64,000 nucleotides of DNA from Streptomyces sp. MUM 203J (GTDB lineage: Bacteria > Actinomycetota > Actinomycetes > Streptomycetales > Streptomycetaceae), in the NCBI RefSeq assembly GCF_022414595.1, contig NZ_JADWYO010000023.1, positions 20,553 through 84,552 on the forward strand, given 5' to 3'. Shown one piece after another: positions 18,526 to 27,813 of this stretch. The translations under genes were made by a program, and so were the position numbers. A model generated the notes under the pieces. The model did no database searches. It saw only the letters and a list, made by a program, of their open reading frames with translations, and had not been told where the DNA came from. Position 1 is the stretch's first letter. Every line of letters starts with the position of its first letter.

Positions 18526-19638
18526 ATGCCACGAGGACGCCACCGCCATTCACCTCCCCTGCACCGGCTTCTCCCGCCCACCGCGGTGGGCGGAGCGTCC
18601 GTACTGTGCGCCGGCGGCGCCTGGCTCCTGGCCGATCCCCTGGGGCTGCGCCTGCTCGTCGCCGCCGCGGCGGCTGCCGCCGTCACCGGCGCGGTGCTCA
18701 TGCGGACCTGGGACCGCACCGCCGGCCGCCGGGTCGCGGAACTCACCCGCGCCCGCGCCAGCGACCAGTGGAAGACCGAGGAGCGCATAGCCGAACTGGA
18801 GGCCGACCTGGATGAGGCCCGGGAGCTGCGCGCCAGGCTCGACGCGAAACTGCGCGCCAAGCGGGCCGAACTCGCGGGGCTGCGGGGCGAGCACGCCGAG
18901 CTGCTGCGCCGGTACGCCACGTCGGAGACCGAGCGGGCCAGCACGCTGGAGGAACGGCGTCAGCTGACGCTCGGGGCGCCGGGGAAGGGCGGGGAGTCCG
19001 GGCAGGGTCCGGCCTCCGGTCCGGGCGGCTCCGGGTCCCCGGGCCCGGCTGCCCCGGCTGCCGGTGCGGGCAGGGCCGCGGACGGTCCGGCCGTGGGTGC
19101 CGAGCTGGTCGTCGCCTCGGGCAAGCCGACGGCCACCGACTACCTGCGGGCGGCACGGGCGTTGCAGGACCTCGCCCGGAACGCCGCCGCGCAGGAGGCC
19201 CGACGGATCGCCGAGGCCGCGCTGAACAAGGCACCCGGCGCCCCCGCTCCCGCCGCCTCCGCGATGCGGCATGTGCCCGCGGCGGCGGCCATCGTGCCGC
19301 AGGCCGCCCAGCGCCGCCAGGCGCCCCGGCCCGAGGGGCGCTTCGACTTCTTCGGCATGGAGGACCAGAAGGCGCTGCGCAAGCAGGGCGGCGCCGAGGA
19401 CGTTCCCGCGCAGGCGCCCAGGGAGCTGGCCGCCAAGCAGCCGGTGGCCGCGATCGAGGCCGTACAGCAGGAGGATCTGGCGGACGTCGTGGGCGAGGAG
19501 GCTCTCGCCGCGGCGGACGACCGGCCGCAGCGTCCCCGGGGCGACGAGCACGCCGTCGGGGAGGTCATCGACCTGACCGCGCACGACGAGACCGAACAGC
19601 TCGACGTGGCGGAACTGCGGGACGCGGTCAGCTCCTGA
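18526..19638 (+). CDS. Coiled-coil membrane protein of unknown function
   Basis: I do not recognise a named family. Two hydrophobic segments (about residues 18-36 and 40-59) form an N-terminal hairpin, followed by a long charged heptad-like region (about 65-145, rich in Glu, Arg, Leu, Ala), then a Gly/Pro/Ser-rich stretch, and a C-terminal half with a conserved-looking block RFDFFGMEDQKALRKQ. Codon use is normal for the host. Such proteins in streptomycetes are often envelope or cell-shape scaffolds, but nothing here proves it. It converges on nuoD2 with a shared terminator. Confidence 0.75.
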   Translation: MPRGRHRHSPPLHRLLPPTAVGGASVLCAGGAWLLADPLGLRLLVAAAAAAAVTGAVLMRTWDRTAGRRVAELTRARASDQWKTEERIAELEADLDEARELRARLDAKLRAKRAELAGLRGEHAELLRRYATSETERASTLEERRQLTLGAPGKGGESGQGPASGPGGSGSPGPAAPAAGAGRAADGPAVGAELVVASGKPTATDYLRAARALQDLARNAAAQEARRIAEAALNKAPGAPAPAASAMRHVPAAAAIVPQAAQRRQAPRPEGRFDFFGMEDQKALRKQGGAEDVPAQAPRELAAKQPVAAIEAVQQEDLADVVGEEALAAADDRPQRPRGDEHAVGEVIDLTAHDETEQLDVAELRDAVSS

Positions 19639-19676
19639 CGGCGGGAGCGGCCTCCCGGCGGACGCGGCAGGACAAG

Positions 19677-19715
19677 GGGGAGGCCCGGGCGGCTCAGCGG
19701 CGCCCGGGCCTCCCC
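19677..19715. terminator. Shared terminator between the coiled-coil protein gene and nuoD2
   Basis: A perfect 15-bp stem, GGGGAGGCCCGGGCG with CGCCCGGGCCTCCCC, around a 9-nt loop. It lies in the 89 bp between two convergent stops and can work in both directions. Confidence 0.8.
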
Positions 19716-19727
19716 TTACCCGTACCG

Positions 19728-20888
19728 CTACTTGTCGATGTCTCCGACGACGAAGAAGAACGAGCCGAGGATCGCGACCATGTCGGACACCAGCGTGCCC
19801 GGCAGCAGTTCGGTCAGGACCTGGATGTTGTTGTAGGACGCCGAGCGCAGCTTCAGCCGGTACGGGGTCTTCTCGCCCTTCGACACCAGGTAGTAGCCGT
19901 TGATGCCGAGGGGGTTCTCGGTCCAGGCGTACGTGTGGCCCTCGGGCGCCTTGAGGACCTTCGGCAGCCGCTGGTTGACCGGTCCGGGCGGCAGCTCCGC
20001 GAGCCGGTCGAGACAGGCGCCGGCCAGTTCCAGGGAGTTGTGCGTCTGCCCCAGCAGGCACTCGAACCGGGCCAGGCAGTCACCCTCCCGGCGGGTGACG
20101 ACCTCCAGGGTGTCCTGAAGCTCCCCGTACGCGAGGTACGGCTCGTCACGGCGCAGGTCGAAGTCGACCCCCGACGCGCGGGCGATGGGCCCGCTCACCC
20201 CGTACGCGTGCGCCAGCTCCGGCGACAGGACGCCCACGCCGCGCGTGCGGCCCCGGAAGATCTCGTTGCCGAGGACCAGCCGGTCGTACACGTCCATGCG
20301 GGAACGGGCGGCGGCGACGGCCTCCCGGGCGCGGCCGAGCCATCCGGCGGGGAGGTCCTCCTTGAGGCCGCCGACCCGGTTGAACATGTAGTGCATCCGG
20401 CCGCCGGAGATCTCCTCCATCACGTGCTGGAGGTCCTCGCGCTCCCGGAAGGCGTGGAAGATCGGGGTGATCCCGCCCAGTTCGAGCGGGTACGAGCCGA
20501 GGAACATCAGATGGTTGAGCACCCGGTTCAGTTCGGCCAGCAAGGTCCGCAGCCAGACGGCCCGCTCCGGGACCTCCATGCCGAGCATCCGCTCGACGGC
20601 CATGACGACGCCGAGTTCGTTGGAGAACGCGGACAGCCAGTCGTGCCGGTTGGCCAGCATGATGATCTGCCGGTAGTCACGCGCCTCGAACAGCTTCTCG
20701 GCGCCCCGGTGCATGTAGCCGACCACCGGCTCGGCGTGCCGGATCACCTCGCCGTCCAGCACCAGGCGCAGCCGAAGCACCCCATGGGTGGACGGGTGCT
20801 GGGGGCCGATGTTCAGCACCATGTCGGTGCTCTCGGCGGCACCTCCGATGCCGACCGTGGTCTCCCTGGGCTGGGTGGTCTCCGTCAT
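19728..20888 (-). CDS. nuoD: NADH-quinone oxidoreductase subunit D, stand-alone paralogue (NuoD2)
   Basis: A 386-residue homologue of complex I subunit NuoD/NDUFS2, outside any nuo operon. The quinone-site strand GPQHPSTHGVLRL (from residue 28) and the C-terminal motif MVAILGSFFFVVGDIDK are present. Two features differ from my recollection of the operon NuoD of actinobacteria: YMHRGAEKLFE has Arg61 where that protein has Thr, and NRHDWLSAFSNE has Trp where the quinone-contacting Tyr is expected. It lacks the longer C-terminal region of NuoD (about 440 aa). It is translationally coupled to the MidA-type methyltransferase gene (ATGA overlap). Confidence 0.9.
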   Translation of the reverse strand: MTETTQPRETTVGIGGAAESTDMVLNIGPQHPSTHGVLRLRLVLDGEVIRHAEPVVGYMHRGAEKLFEARDYRQIIMLANRHDWLSAFSNELGVVMAVERMLGMEVPERAVWLRTLLAELNRVLNHLMFLGSYPLELGGITPIFHAFREREDLQHVMEEISGGRMHYMFNRVGGLKEDLPAGWLGRAREAVAAARSRMDVYDRLVLGNEIFRGRTRGVGVLSPELAHAYGVSGPIARASGVDFDLRRDEPYLAYGELQDTLEVVTRREGDCLARFECLLGQTHNSLELAGACLDRLAELPPGPVNQRLPKVLKAPEGHTYAWTENPLGINGYYLVSKGEKTPYRLKLRSASYNNIQVLTELLPGTLVSDMVAILGSFFFVVGDIDK

Positions 20889-22021
20889 GCCGGACAGTAT
20901 CCCCCGGCGGGGACCTTCTGGAGCAGCCAGGTGAAGTCTCCGAGCCCCCCGCGCGCGGTCAGCTCGGCCGCCTCCCCGGCGGCGGCGAGGGCGCGGACGT
21001 AGGCGGCGGGGTCGGCGGAGGCGAGGGCCAGCGGGGGACGTGCCCCGGAGACGCCGAGGTGCCGGAGGGCTTCGTGCTGGGGGACCAGCCCGGCGCCGGG
21101 GGCGCCGGGCACACACCCGGCGCCCAGCGGGCCGTATGCCGCCCGGGGGCCGGGATCTCCAGCCCGTCCGGCGGGGGAGAGCGCCGACGGCCCGCCGGTA
21201 CCCGCGGCGGCACCGGCCGCCGCGCAGGCGTCCAGTGCGACATGAGCGGTGATGTCGCACGTACCGTCCGGTACGGGTGCCACCTCCCGGCCGTTCCGGA
21301 ACCCGGCGAGCGTGCCGTACGGAGGCCGCGCCCCCGCCCGGTGCGCGTAGTCCACGGCGACCGCCAGTCCCGCCGACACCGTGCGCACCGCCGCCGCCCA
21401 CGCCTCGTCGCGGGGCCGCCCGATCTCCGCCCGTTCCCCCGGCTCCCGCAGCGGCCACCACCGCCCGAGCCACGCCGCGTCCGCCCCGGTCACCGGTGCT
21501 CCCAGCCGCTCGGCGCCGTCCTCCCGCACCTCCACCCGGCGCACCACCCCGGTGTCGTCGACCTGCGCGACGTCCACCGGCACGTTGTCCAGCCACTCGT
21601 TCGCGAACAGCAGCCCCCGCACCCCCCGCGGCGGCTGCCGCGTCCACTGCACGCGCGCGTCCAGCCCCTCCGGCCGGGCGGCCCGTTCCACGGCGTACGC
21701 CCGTACCCGCAGCCCGGCCGGCACCGCCGCCAGCACGCCCGTCACCAGCTCGCCCCGCCCCGCGCCCACGTCCACGAACGCCACCTCGTCCGTGCCCAGC
21801 TCCTGCGCCGTCCGCTCCAGGAGACGCGCCACGGCGCGGGCGAACAGGGGCGAGGCGTGGACGGACGTCCGGAAGTGGCCCGCCGGGCCCTCGGGGCGCA
21901 GATAGAAGCCGCCGGGCCCGTACAGCGCGGCCTCCGCGGCCTCCCGCCAGCCCCGCCGGCCGCCGCGTGCGGACACCTCGGGCTTCTCGTCGTTCTCATC
22001 CGGCACAGGCACAGTGTCCAC
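20885..22021 (-). CDS. MidA/NDUFAF7-type SAM-dependent methyltransferase (DUF185)
   Basis: A 378-residue class I methyltransferase. The SAM motif is FVDVGAGRGELV, and the family motif N-E-x-L-D-x-x-P-V appears as FANEWLDNVPVDV. The N-terminal YGPGGFYLRPEGPAGHFRTS segment is also family-typical. The mitochondrial member NDUFAF7 dimethylates an arginine of NDUFS2 during complex I assembly. Here the gene lies directly upstream of and overlaps a NuoD2 gene, so NuoD2 is the obvious substrate; that is inference. A Gly/Ala/Pro-rich insertion lies at about residues 265-315. Confidence 0.88.
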   Translation of the reverse strand: MDTVPVPDENDEKPEVSARGGRRGWREAAEAALYGPGGFYLRPEGPAGHFRTSVHASPLFARAVARLLERTAQELGTDEVAFVDVGAGRGELVTGVLAAVPAGLRVRAYAVERAARPEGLDARVQWTRQPPRGVRGLLFANEWLDNVPVDVAQVDDTGVVRRVEVREDGAERLGAPVTGADAAWLGRWWPLREPGERAEIGRPRDEAWAAAVRTVSAGLAVAVDYAHRAGARPPYGTLAGFRNGREVAPVPDGTCDITAHVALDACAAAGAAAGTGGPSALSPAGRAGDPGPRAAYGPLGAGCVPGAPGAGLVPQHEALRHLGVSGARPPLALASADPAAYVRALAAAGEAAELTARGGLGDFTWLLQKVPAGGYCPA

Positions 22022-22101
22022 CTTGGGGAGTAGGGCTCCTGCCCGGGGATCGCACTCCCGGTTGACCCGTGCACCTGTCCGGCTTCCCTACGCTGGGTTA
22101 C

Positions 22102-23292
22102 GTGCAGCGCCTCTACGACTTCCTCCGCCGACACCCCACGGGCGTCGACACCTTCTGGGCCGTGATGCTCTTCGGGCTGGCCGCGGTGACCACGTCCGGC
22201 ATGCCGGGGAGCTACACCGCGGCCGTCGTCATCGCGCTGCTGCTGTGCCTCGTGGTGGCGCTGCGCCGCCGGGCGCCCGAGCGGATGCTGCTGCTCACAG
22301 TGGCGCTGGGGCTCGCCCAGCTGCTGCTGGACGTCGGGGTCAACCCGGCCGACTTCGCGATGCTGGTGATCATCTACACGGTCGCCGCACACGACGGGCC
22401 GCGCTGGGCCTCCCGGCTCGCCCTGGCGGGCGGGGTGGCGGCCTCGCCGCTCGCGGCGCTGCGCTGGCCGATGACCGACATGTCCCTGTTCGGGCAGGTG
22501 GCCTTCGCGGTCGTCATGACCGTGCCGTTCGTGCTGGCCTGGGTGCTGGGAGACTCGCTGCGCACCCGCCGCGCGTACCTGGCCCAGCTGGAGGAGCGGG
22601 CCGCCCGGCTGGAGCGGGAGCGGGAGGCGCAGGCGAAGGTGGCCGTCGCCGCCGAGCGGGCCAGGATCGCCCGCGAGCTGCACGACGTCGTCGCCCACAA
22701 CGTCTCGGTGATGGTCGTGCAGGCCGACGGCGCCGCCTACGTCCTGGACGCCGCACCCGACCAGGCCCGGCAGGCGCTGGAGACCATCTCCTCCACCGGC
22801 CGCCAGGCCCTCGCGGAGATGCGCAGGCTGCTCGGCATCCTGCGGACCGGGGAGCACGAGGAGGCCGGCGAGTACGTGCCGCAGCCGGACGTGCAGCAGA
22901 TCGAGGACCTGGTCGAGCAGGTACGCAGCTCGGGCATGCCCGTCGACTTCAGGATCGAGGGGGCGCCCCGCCCGCTGCCCAGCGGTGTCGAGCTGACCGC
23001 GTACCGCATCGTGCAGGAGGCGCTCACCAACACCCGCAAGCACGGCGGCCCCGACGTCGGTGCCAGTGTCCGGCTGACGTACTTCGACGACGGGCTCGGG
23101 CTGCTCGTCGAGGACGACGGGCGTGGTGCGCCGCAGGACATGTACGAGGACGGCGGCGCCGACGGCCGGGGCCACGGACTGATCGGCATGCGTGAACGGG
23201 TCGGCATGGTCGGCGGCACACTCGACGCGGGACCACGTCCGGGCGGCGGGTTCCGGATCAGCGCGCTGCTGCCGCTGAAGCCCGCACAGTAG
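22102..23292 (+). CDS. Two-component sensor histidine kinase, NarL/DesK-like (HisKA_3)
   Basis: About five hydrophobic segments in the first 155 residues form a membrane sensor without a large external domain. A short coiled coil leads into the dimerisation box ERARIARELHDVVAHNVSVM with phospho-acceptor His194, and the HATPase_c domain has NTRKHGG (N box), DDGRG and GHGLIGMRERV. The GTG at 22102 (VQRLYDFLRRH) fits the usual N-terminus; GTG 22069 is possible. The partner regulator follows after 32 bp. The stimulus is unknown. Divergent from the MidA gene across 80 bp. Confidence 0.93.
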   Translation: MQRLYDFLRRHPTGVDTFWAVMLFGLAAVTTSGMPGSYTAAVVIALLLCLVVALRRRAPERMLLLTVALGLAQLLLDVGVNPADFAMLVIIYTVAAHDGPRWASRLALAGGVAASPLAALRWPMTDMSLFGQVAFAVVMTVPFVLAWVLGDSLRTRRAYLAQLEERAARLEREREAQAKVAVAAERARIARELHDVVAHNVSVMVVQADGAAYVLDAAPDQARQALETISSTGRQALAEMRRLLGILRTGEHEEAGEYVPQPDVQQIEDLVEQVRSSGMPVDFRIEGAPRPLPSGVELTAYRIVQEALTNTRKHGGPDVGASVRLTYFDDGLGLLVEDDGRGAPQDMYEDGGADGRGHGLIGMRERVGMVGGTLDAGPRPGGGFRISALLPLKPAQ

Positions 23293-23324
23293 AACGACAC
23301 TTCAGAGAAGAAACGAGGCCCCAG

Positions 23325-24005
23325 ATGACGATCCGTCTCATGCTGGTCGACGACCAGGTGCTGCTGCGGACAGGCTTCCGCATGGTGCTCGCCGCCCAGC
23401 CGGACATGGAGGTCGTCGCGGAGGCCGGCGACGGGGTGGAGGCCCTGGAGGCCCTCCGGTCCACGCCCGTCGACGTGGTCCTGATGGACGTGCGCATGCC
23501 GAAACTGGACGGCGTGGAGACCACCCGCCGCATCTGCTCCGAGCCGGACGCGCCGCGGGTGCTGATCCTCACCACCTTCGATCTGGACGAGTACGCCTTC
23601 TCCGGGCTGAAGGCGGGCGCCAGCGGCTTCATGCTCAAGGACGTCCCGCCCGCCGAACTGCTCGGCGCCATCCGTTCCGTCCACAGCGGCGACGCCGTCG
23701 TGGCCCCGTCCACGACCCGGCGGCTCCTGGACCGCTTCTCCTCCCTGCTGCCGACGAGCCCCGGCCACGAGCCGCAGCACAAGCCCCTGGAACGGCTCAC
23801 CGACCGCGAACGCGAGGTCATGCTGCTGGTCGCCCAGGGCCTGTCGAACGGCGAGATCGCCGCCCGGCTCGTCCTCTCCGAGGCGACCGTCAAGACCCAC
23901 GTCGGCCGGATCCTCACCAAGCTGGAGCTGCGCGACCGGGTCCAGGTCGTCGTCCTCGCGTACGAGACCGGCCTGGTCCGGGCGGGCGGCGGCGCCCTTC
24001 CCTGA
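23325..24005 (+). CDS. LuxR/NarL-family response regulator
   Basis: A 226-residue DNA-binding regulator. The receiver domain has D9-D10 and phospho-acceptor D55 in VVLMDVRMPK, and Lys in MLKDVPPAEL. The C-terminal GerE/LuxR helix-turn-helix is LTDREREVMLLVAQGLSNGEIAARLVLSEATVKTHV. It is the partner of the kinase just upstream. The stop lies 9 bp from the convergent ArsR-like gene. Confidence 0.95.
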   Translation: MTIRLMLVDDQVLLRTGFRMVLAAQPDMEVVAEAGDGVEALEALRSTPVDVVLMDVRMPKLDGVETTRRICSEPDAPRVLILTTFDLDEYAFSGLKAGASGFMLKDVPPAELLGAIRSVHSGDAVVAPSTTRRLLDRFSSLLPTSPGHEPQHKPLERLTDREREVMLLVAQGLSNGEIAARLVLSEATVKTHVGRILTKLELRDRVQVVVLAYETGLVRAGGGALP

Positions 24006-24014
24006 TCCGGTGCC

Positions 24015-25124
24015 CTACCGCAGCACGGTCTCCAGGAAGTCGCCGCCGATCCGGGCGACGGCGCTCACATCGAGCTGGTGCAGCACATAACGGCCCCGGC
24101 GCCGGACCGAGACCAGCTCGGCCTTCTTCAGCACCGACAGATGACGGGACACCTCCGGCGCGGTGATCCCGTACGCCTCCGCCAGTTCGCTCGTCGTGTA
24201 CGCCCCGCGCGCCAACTGTCGGCACAGCCGCATCCGCATCGGGTGGGCCAGCGCCTCCATGCGCCGCTGGAGCAGGTCCACCGACGCGGTGCCGGGCACG
24301 CCCTGCACCCCGATCGGATACTGCACGACCGGCCGCCAGCCCCGCGTGGACAGGACCACCAGATGCGGCCACCCGAACCGGGAGGGCAGGAACGTCACCC
24401 CGGTCCCGAGCCCGGGGTCCACGGCGGTCGTCCGCCCCTGCAGCATCTTGTCCATATGGATGAGACGGCGCCCGTCCTCCTCCCTCACCGACATCGCCGA
24501 CGACACCGCGCGCACCGCCTCGTCCAGCCCCTTCCGGCGCAGCAGCCCGGCCTTCTCCCGCGCGTCGGCGGCCAGCGCGGGCTGTAGCCGCCGCCAGGTG
24601 TCCGCGAAGAACGCCTTGTCGCAGTCCTCGAACAGCCGCCGCAGCCAGGCCCGTACGCCACCGGGGTCGTCCAGCAGCCGCCGGGTGAAGTCCAGCTGCC
24701 GAGGACCCCGGTTGGCGGCCATCTCCAGCGCACGCGCCGGCCGCACCGGCTCGCCGTTCATGTACGAGACGCAGCACACGAACTCCAGAGCCGCCGCGAC
24801 GAACCGCTCCTCGTCGAGCCGGTCCAGCAGGTCCAGCTCCTCCGCCAGCGTCTCCCCGGGCCGGGGAGGGGTTCCGTGGCCCTCGCGGACGCCGGCATAG
24901 GGGAGGAACACGTCGGACATGGTGGCCGTCCACAGGAAGTTCGCCTCGTGCAGCCGCTCGGCCAGGTCCGGCTTCAGCCCCGCGGCGGTGGCCGTCGCCC
25001 AGCCGTGCAACCCCGGATGGTGGGCCGGCTCGGCCAGGGTGTGCAGGGCGGCGCCCAGCTCGGCCAGGGGCGAGAGGCCGAACACCAGGCCCTCGGCCGG
25101 CAGCCCGGTGATGTCTATCGTCAC
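24015..25124 (-). CDS. ArsR-like transcriptional regulator with long N-terminal DUF5937-type domain
   Basis: The last 90 residues form a winged helix-turn-helix (MEALAHPMRMRLCRQLARGAYTTSELAEAYGITAPEVSRHL...RGRYVLHQLD) of the ArsR class. The first 270 residues are the DUF5937-type domain of unknown ligand that Streptomyces often fuses to such a helix. No metal-binding Cys pattern typical of ArsR/SmtB metal sensors is visible. The GTG at 25124 has GGGGG seven bases upstream; GTG 25130 (VSVTIDI) is almost equally likely. Gene neighbours give no clear target. Confidence 0.85.
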   Translation of the reverse strand: MTIDITGLPAEGLVFGLSPLAELGAALHTLAEPAHHPGLHGWATATAAGLKPDLAERLHEANFLWTATMSDVFLPYAGVREGHGTPPRPGETLAEELDLLDRLDEERFVAAALEFVCCVSYMNGEPVRPARALEMAANRGPRQLDFTRRLLDDPGGVRAWLRRLFEDCDKAFFADTWRRLQPALAADAREKAGLLRRKGLDEAVRAVSSAMSVREEDGRRLIHMDKMLQGRTTAVDPGLGTGVTFLPSRFGWPHLVVLSTRGWRPVVQYPIGVQGVPGTASVDLLQRRMEALAHPMRMRLCRQLARGAYTTSELAEAYGITAPEVSRHLSVLKKAELVSVRRRGRYVLHQLDVSAVARIGGDFLETVLR

Positions 25125-25337
25125 GCTCACGCCCCCATGGTGGTGCACCTCCTCCCCTCCGGGCGCCCAGTTGACGACCCCCGTCAATCCACGTGCCGCC
25201 GCAGCCGCCGCCCGCGCAGCCTGAACTCCGTGAACGTCACCCAGCAGCACCTCCTCGACCTCTACCGCGCCATCACCCTCGACGCCCCCCTTCCGCCCGC
25301 CCCGGGCCGACAGGCGCCGCCGGTGTCCCCGTCCCCG

Positions 25338-26627
25338 TCACCTCTCCGCTCTCACCCGACCCACGAACTCCACGAACCTCGCCGTGGCCTCCTTCACCTC
25401 CTCCGCCGTCCACTCCAGCGCAGGTGACGCGACCGTCACCTCCGTGAAGGCGACACCCGGAGGGCCGGCCGGGGCGCCTGCCGACCAGCGGTGGAACAAG
25501 GTCGTGCCCGTCTGCTCCGACTGCCGGAGCGCCGCCTCGGTCAGCACCTCCGGCGGATACGGCAGCCACACCTGGAACTGGTGCGTGCGCGGCACCTCGG
25601 GCTGAAGCCGGTACCAGGGCACCGCCGCCGTCTCGAACCCCTCCCGCAGCGCCTCCGCGACCACCACGGCGTGTGCCGCGTACCGCGGCAGCCGGGGCAG
25701 TTCCCGCTCCAGCCCGGCCAGCGCCGCCAGCGCCGCCGGGAACTGCTGGAACAGACCGCCGCCGTACCGGTGGCGCCACGCCCGTGCCTCCTCCACGAAC
25801 GACTCGGGTCCCACCAGCGCCGCCCCGGACAGGCCCCCCAGAGACTTGTAGAACGACACGTACACACTGTCCGCGAGCCCCGCGATCTCGCTCAGCTCCC
25901 GTCCGAAGTGGGACGTGGTCTCCCACAGCCGCGCACCGTCGAAGTGCACCAGCGCGTCGCGCTCCCGTGCGGCCTCCACCACCTCCGTCAGCTCGTCCCA
26001 GCCCGGCAGGACGAACCCCGCGTCCCGCAGCGGCAACTCCAGCATCAGCGTCCCGAACGGCTCGTCCAGCTCCCGTACCTCCTCCGCTGTCGGCAGCCGC
26101 GGCTCGCCCGTCGGGTGCACGGTCCGCAGCCCGGCCAGCACGTGCACCGCGTCCCGCTCGTGCACCTCGGGATGCGCCAGCGGATGCAGAGCCACCACCG
26201 GGTTGCCGGTCCGCCCCGCCCAGCAGCGCAGCGCCACCTGCTGCGCCATGGTCCCGGTCGGGAAGAACGCCGCCGCCGGGAACCCGAGCAGCCCGGCCAC
26301 CCGCCGCTCCAGCTCCGCGACGACCCCGTCCCCGTAGATGTCGGCCCGTGCGTCCAGGTCGTACACCTCGCCGGCGGCCGCGGTCAGCTCCGCCAGCCGC
26401 TCCCGCAGCGTCACCTCCCTGTATCCCCGTGACAGCGCCCGTCCGGCCGCACGCCACGCCGCGATCCGCCGCCGCTCCCGCGCTTCCCCTTCCTCCTCCG
26501 GTTCCCCCTGCTCTTCCCCTTGCCGTTCCTTCTGCTGTTCCCTGCTCTGTTCCTTCCGCTGCTCCTCCCGTGCCGCCGCTTCCGTCGCCCGCCCGGGCTG
26601 CGTGTTCTCCGGCATTGCATCAGTCAT
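25338..26627 (-). CDS. Threonine-aldolase-like PLP enzyme (beta-eliminating lyase family)
   Basis: A fold-type I PLP enzyme related to low-specificity threonine aldolase. The Schiff-base lysine is in VYVSFYKSLGGLSG, the PLP aspartate in LVHFDGARLWE and the N-terminal substrate region in IYGDGVVAELERRVA. Threonine or a related beta-hydroxy amino acid is the likely substrate; sequence alone does not fix it. The first 60 residues (ATG 26627) are an odd Glu/Gln/Arg-rich hydrophilic tail encoded by simple-sequence DNA and are not part of the fold. 429 residues. Confidence 0.85.
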   Translation of the reverse strand: MTDAMPENTQPGRATEAAAREEQRKEQSREQQKERQGEEQGEPEEEGEARERRRIAAWRAAGRALSRGYREVTLRERLAELTAAAGEVYDLDARADIYGDGVVAELERRVAGLLGFPAAAFFPTGTMAQQVALRCWAGRTGNPVVALHPLAHPEVHERDAVHVLAGLRTVHPTGEPRLPTAEEVRELDEPFGTLMLELPLRDAGFVLPGWDELTEVVEAARERDALVHFDGARLWETTSHFGRELSEIAGLADSVYVSFYKSLGGLSGAALVGPESFVEEARAWRHRYGGGLFQQFPAALAALAGLERELPRLPRYAAHAVVVAEALREGFETAAVPWYRLQPEVPRTHQFQVWLPYPPEVLTEAALRQSEQTGTTLFHRWSAGAPAGPPGVAFTEVTVASPALEWTAEEVKEATARFVEFVGRVRAER

Positions 26628-26784
26628 GCGGCGATCATCCACGTGCCGCATCCCCAGAAGCCCGCGATTATCAGACCGGGTGCCGCGGCCTGTGGACAGC
26701 CGGGAAGCCGCGCGAAACGCTGGCGTAGCATGACGAGAAATCGTCCGGTACCCACCGCGGACTGGAACGGAAGGCCGTCACCCC

Positions 26785-27813
26785 GTGAATCCACCACCAG
26801 AACCCCGCCCCGCCCGGCTGAAGGTCGGCGTCGTCGGCGCGGGCAGGGTCGGGCCTGCCCTGGCCGCGTCGTTGCAGCTCGCCGGGCACCGGCCGGTCGC
26901 CGTGTCGGGGGTGTCCGACGCCTCGCTGCGGCGCGCGGCCGAGCTGCTGCCGGGGGTGCCGGTCGTACCGCCCGCCCAAGTGCTGGAGCGGGCCGAGCTG
27001 GTGCTGCTGACCGTGCCGGACGACGTGCTGCCCGCACTGGTCGCCGGGCTGGCGCAGACCGGGGCGGTGCGGCCCGGGCAGCTGCTCGTGCACACCTCGG
27101 GACGTTTCGGGGTGGATGTGCTCGACCCGGTGCGGCGCGTGGGCGGACTGCCGCTGGCGCTGCACCCGGCCATGACGTTCACCGGGACGCGCGTCGACGT
27201 GGAGCGGCTGGCCGGGTGCTCCTTCGGGGTCACCGCGCCGGAGGAGCTGCGGCTGGCCGCCGAGGCCCTGGTCATCGAGATGGGCGGCGAGCCCGAGTGG
27301 ATCGCGGAGGAGGCCCGGCCGCTGTACCACGCGGCGCTGGCCCTGGGCGCGAACCACCTGGTCACCCTGGTCGCCCAGGCCATGGAGCTGCTGCGGGCCG
27401 CGGGCGTGGGCGCGCCGGACCGGATGCTGGGCCCGCTGCTCGGCGCCGCGCTCGACAACGCGTTGCGGTCCGGGGACGGTGCCCTGACCGGGCCCGTCGC
27501 GCGTGGCGACGCCGGTACGGTCGCCGCGCACGTGGCCGAGCTGCGCAAGCACGCGCCCGGCACCGTCGCGGGGTACCTCGCGATGGCCCGCACCACCGCG
27601 GACCGTGCCCTCGCGCAGGGTCTGCTGAAGCCGGAACTCGCGGAGGACCTGCTCGGGGTCCTCGCCGCGGACCCGGCCACCGAAGGACACCCCGGCGGCA
27701 CCGAGGAACACACCGGCAGCACCGAGGGCCGCGCCGGAGACCGCGGTGACGGACACGGTGACGACCGCGGTGACGAGGACGACGACGGCCCGGAAGGGGG
27801 CAGCGGCCGATGA
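26785..27813 (+). CDS. Rossmann/DUF2520 oxidoreductase-like protein
   Basis: An NAD(P)-binding Rossmann domain (VGVVGAGRVGPALAASL) is followed by an all-helical DUF2520 domain (about residues 145-290), an arrangement like ketopantoate reductase or 6-phosphogluconate dehydrogenase-type enzymes. It opens the panC-nadB-nadC-coaX operon and overlaps panC as ATGA. The context makes a role in pantoate formation plausible (the reductase step feeding PanC), but the reaction is not established. The last 45 residues are an acidic Gly/Asp/Glu tail. GTG start; 342 residues. Confidence 0.85.
   Translation: MNPPPEPRPARLKVGVVGAGRVGPALAASLQLAGHRPVAVSGVSDASLRRAAELLPGVPVVPPAQVLERAELVLLTVPDDVLPALVAGLAQTGAVRPGQLLVHTSGRFGVDVLDPVRRVGGLPLALHPAMTFTGTRVDVERLAGCSFGVTAPEELRLAAEALVIEMGGEPEWIAEEARPLYHAALALGANHLVTLVAQAMELLRAAGVGAPDRMLGPLLGAALDNALRSGDGALTGPVARGDAGTVAAHVAELRKHAPGTVAGYLAMARTTADRALAQGLLKPELAEDLLGVLAADPATEGHPGGTEEHTGSTEGRAGDRGDGHGDDRGDEDDDGPEGGSGR

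Noticed and set aside
25131..25337. Possible small gene between the ArsR-like gene and the aldolase-like gene
   Set aside because: Forward and reverse frames are Pro/Ser/Arg-rich only; best read as the ArsR promoter region.
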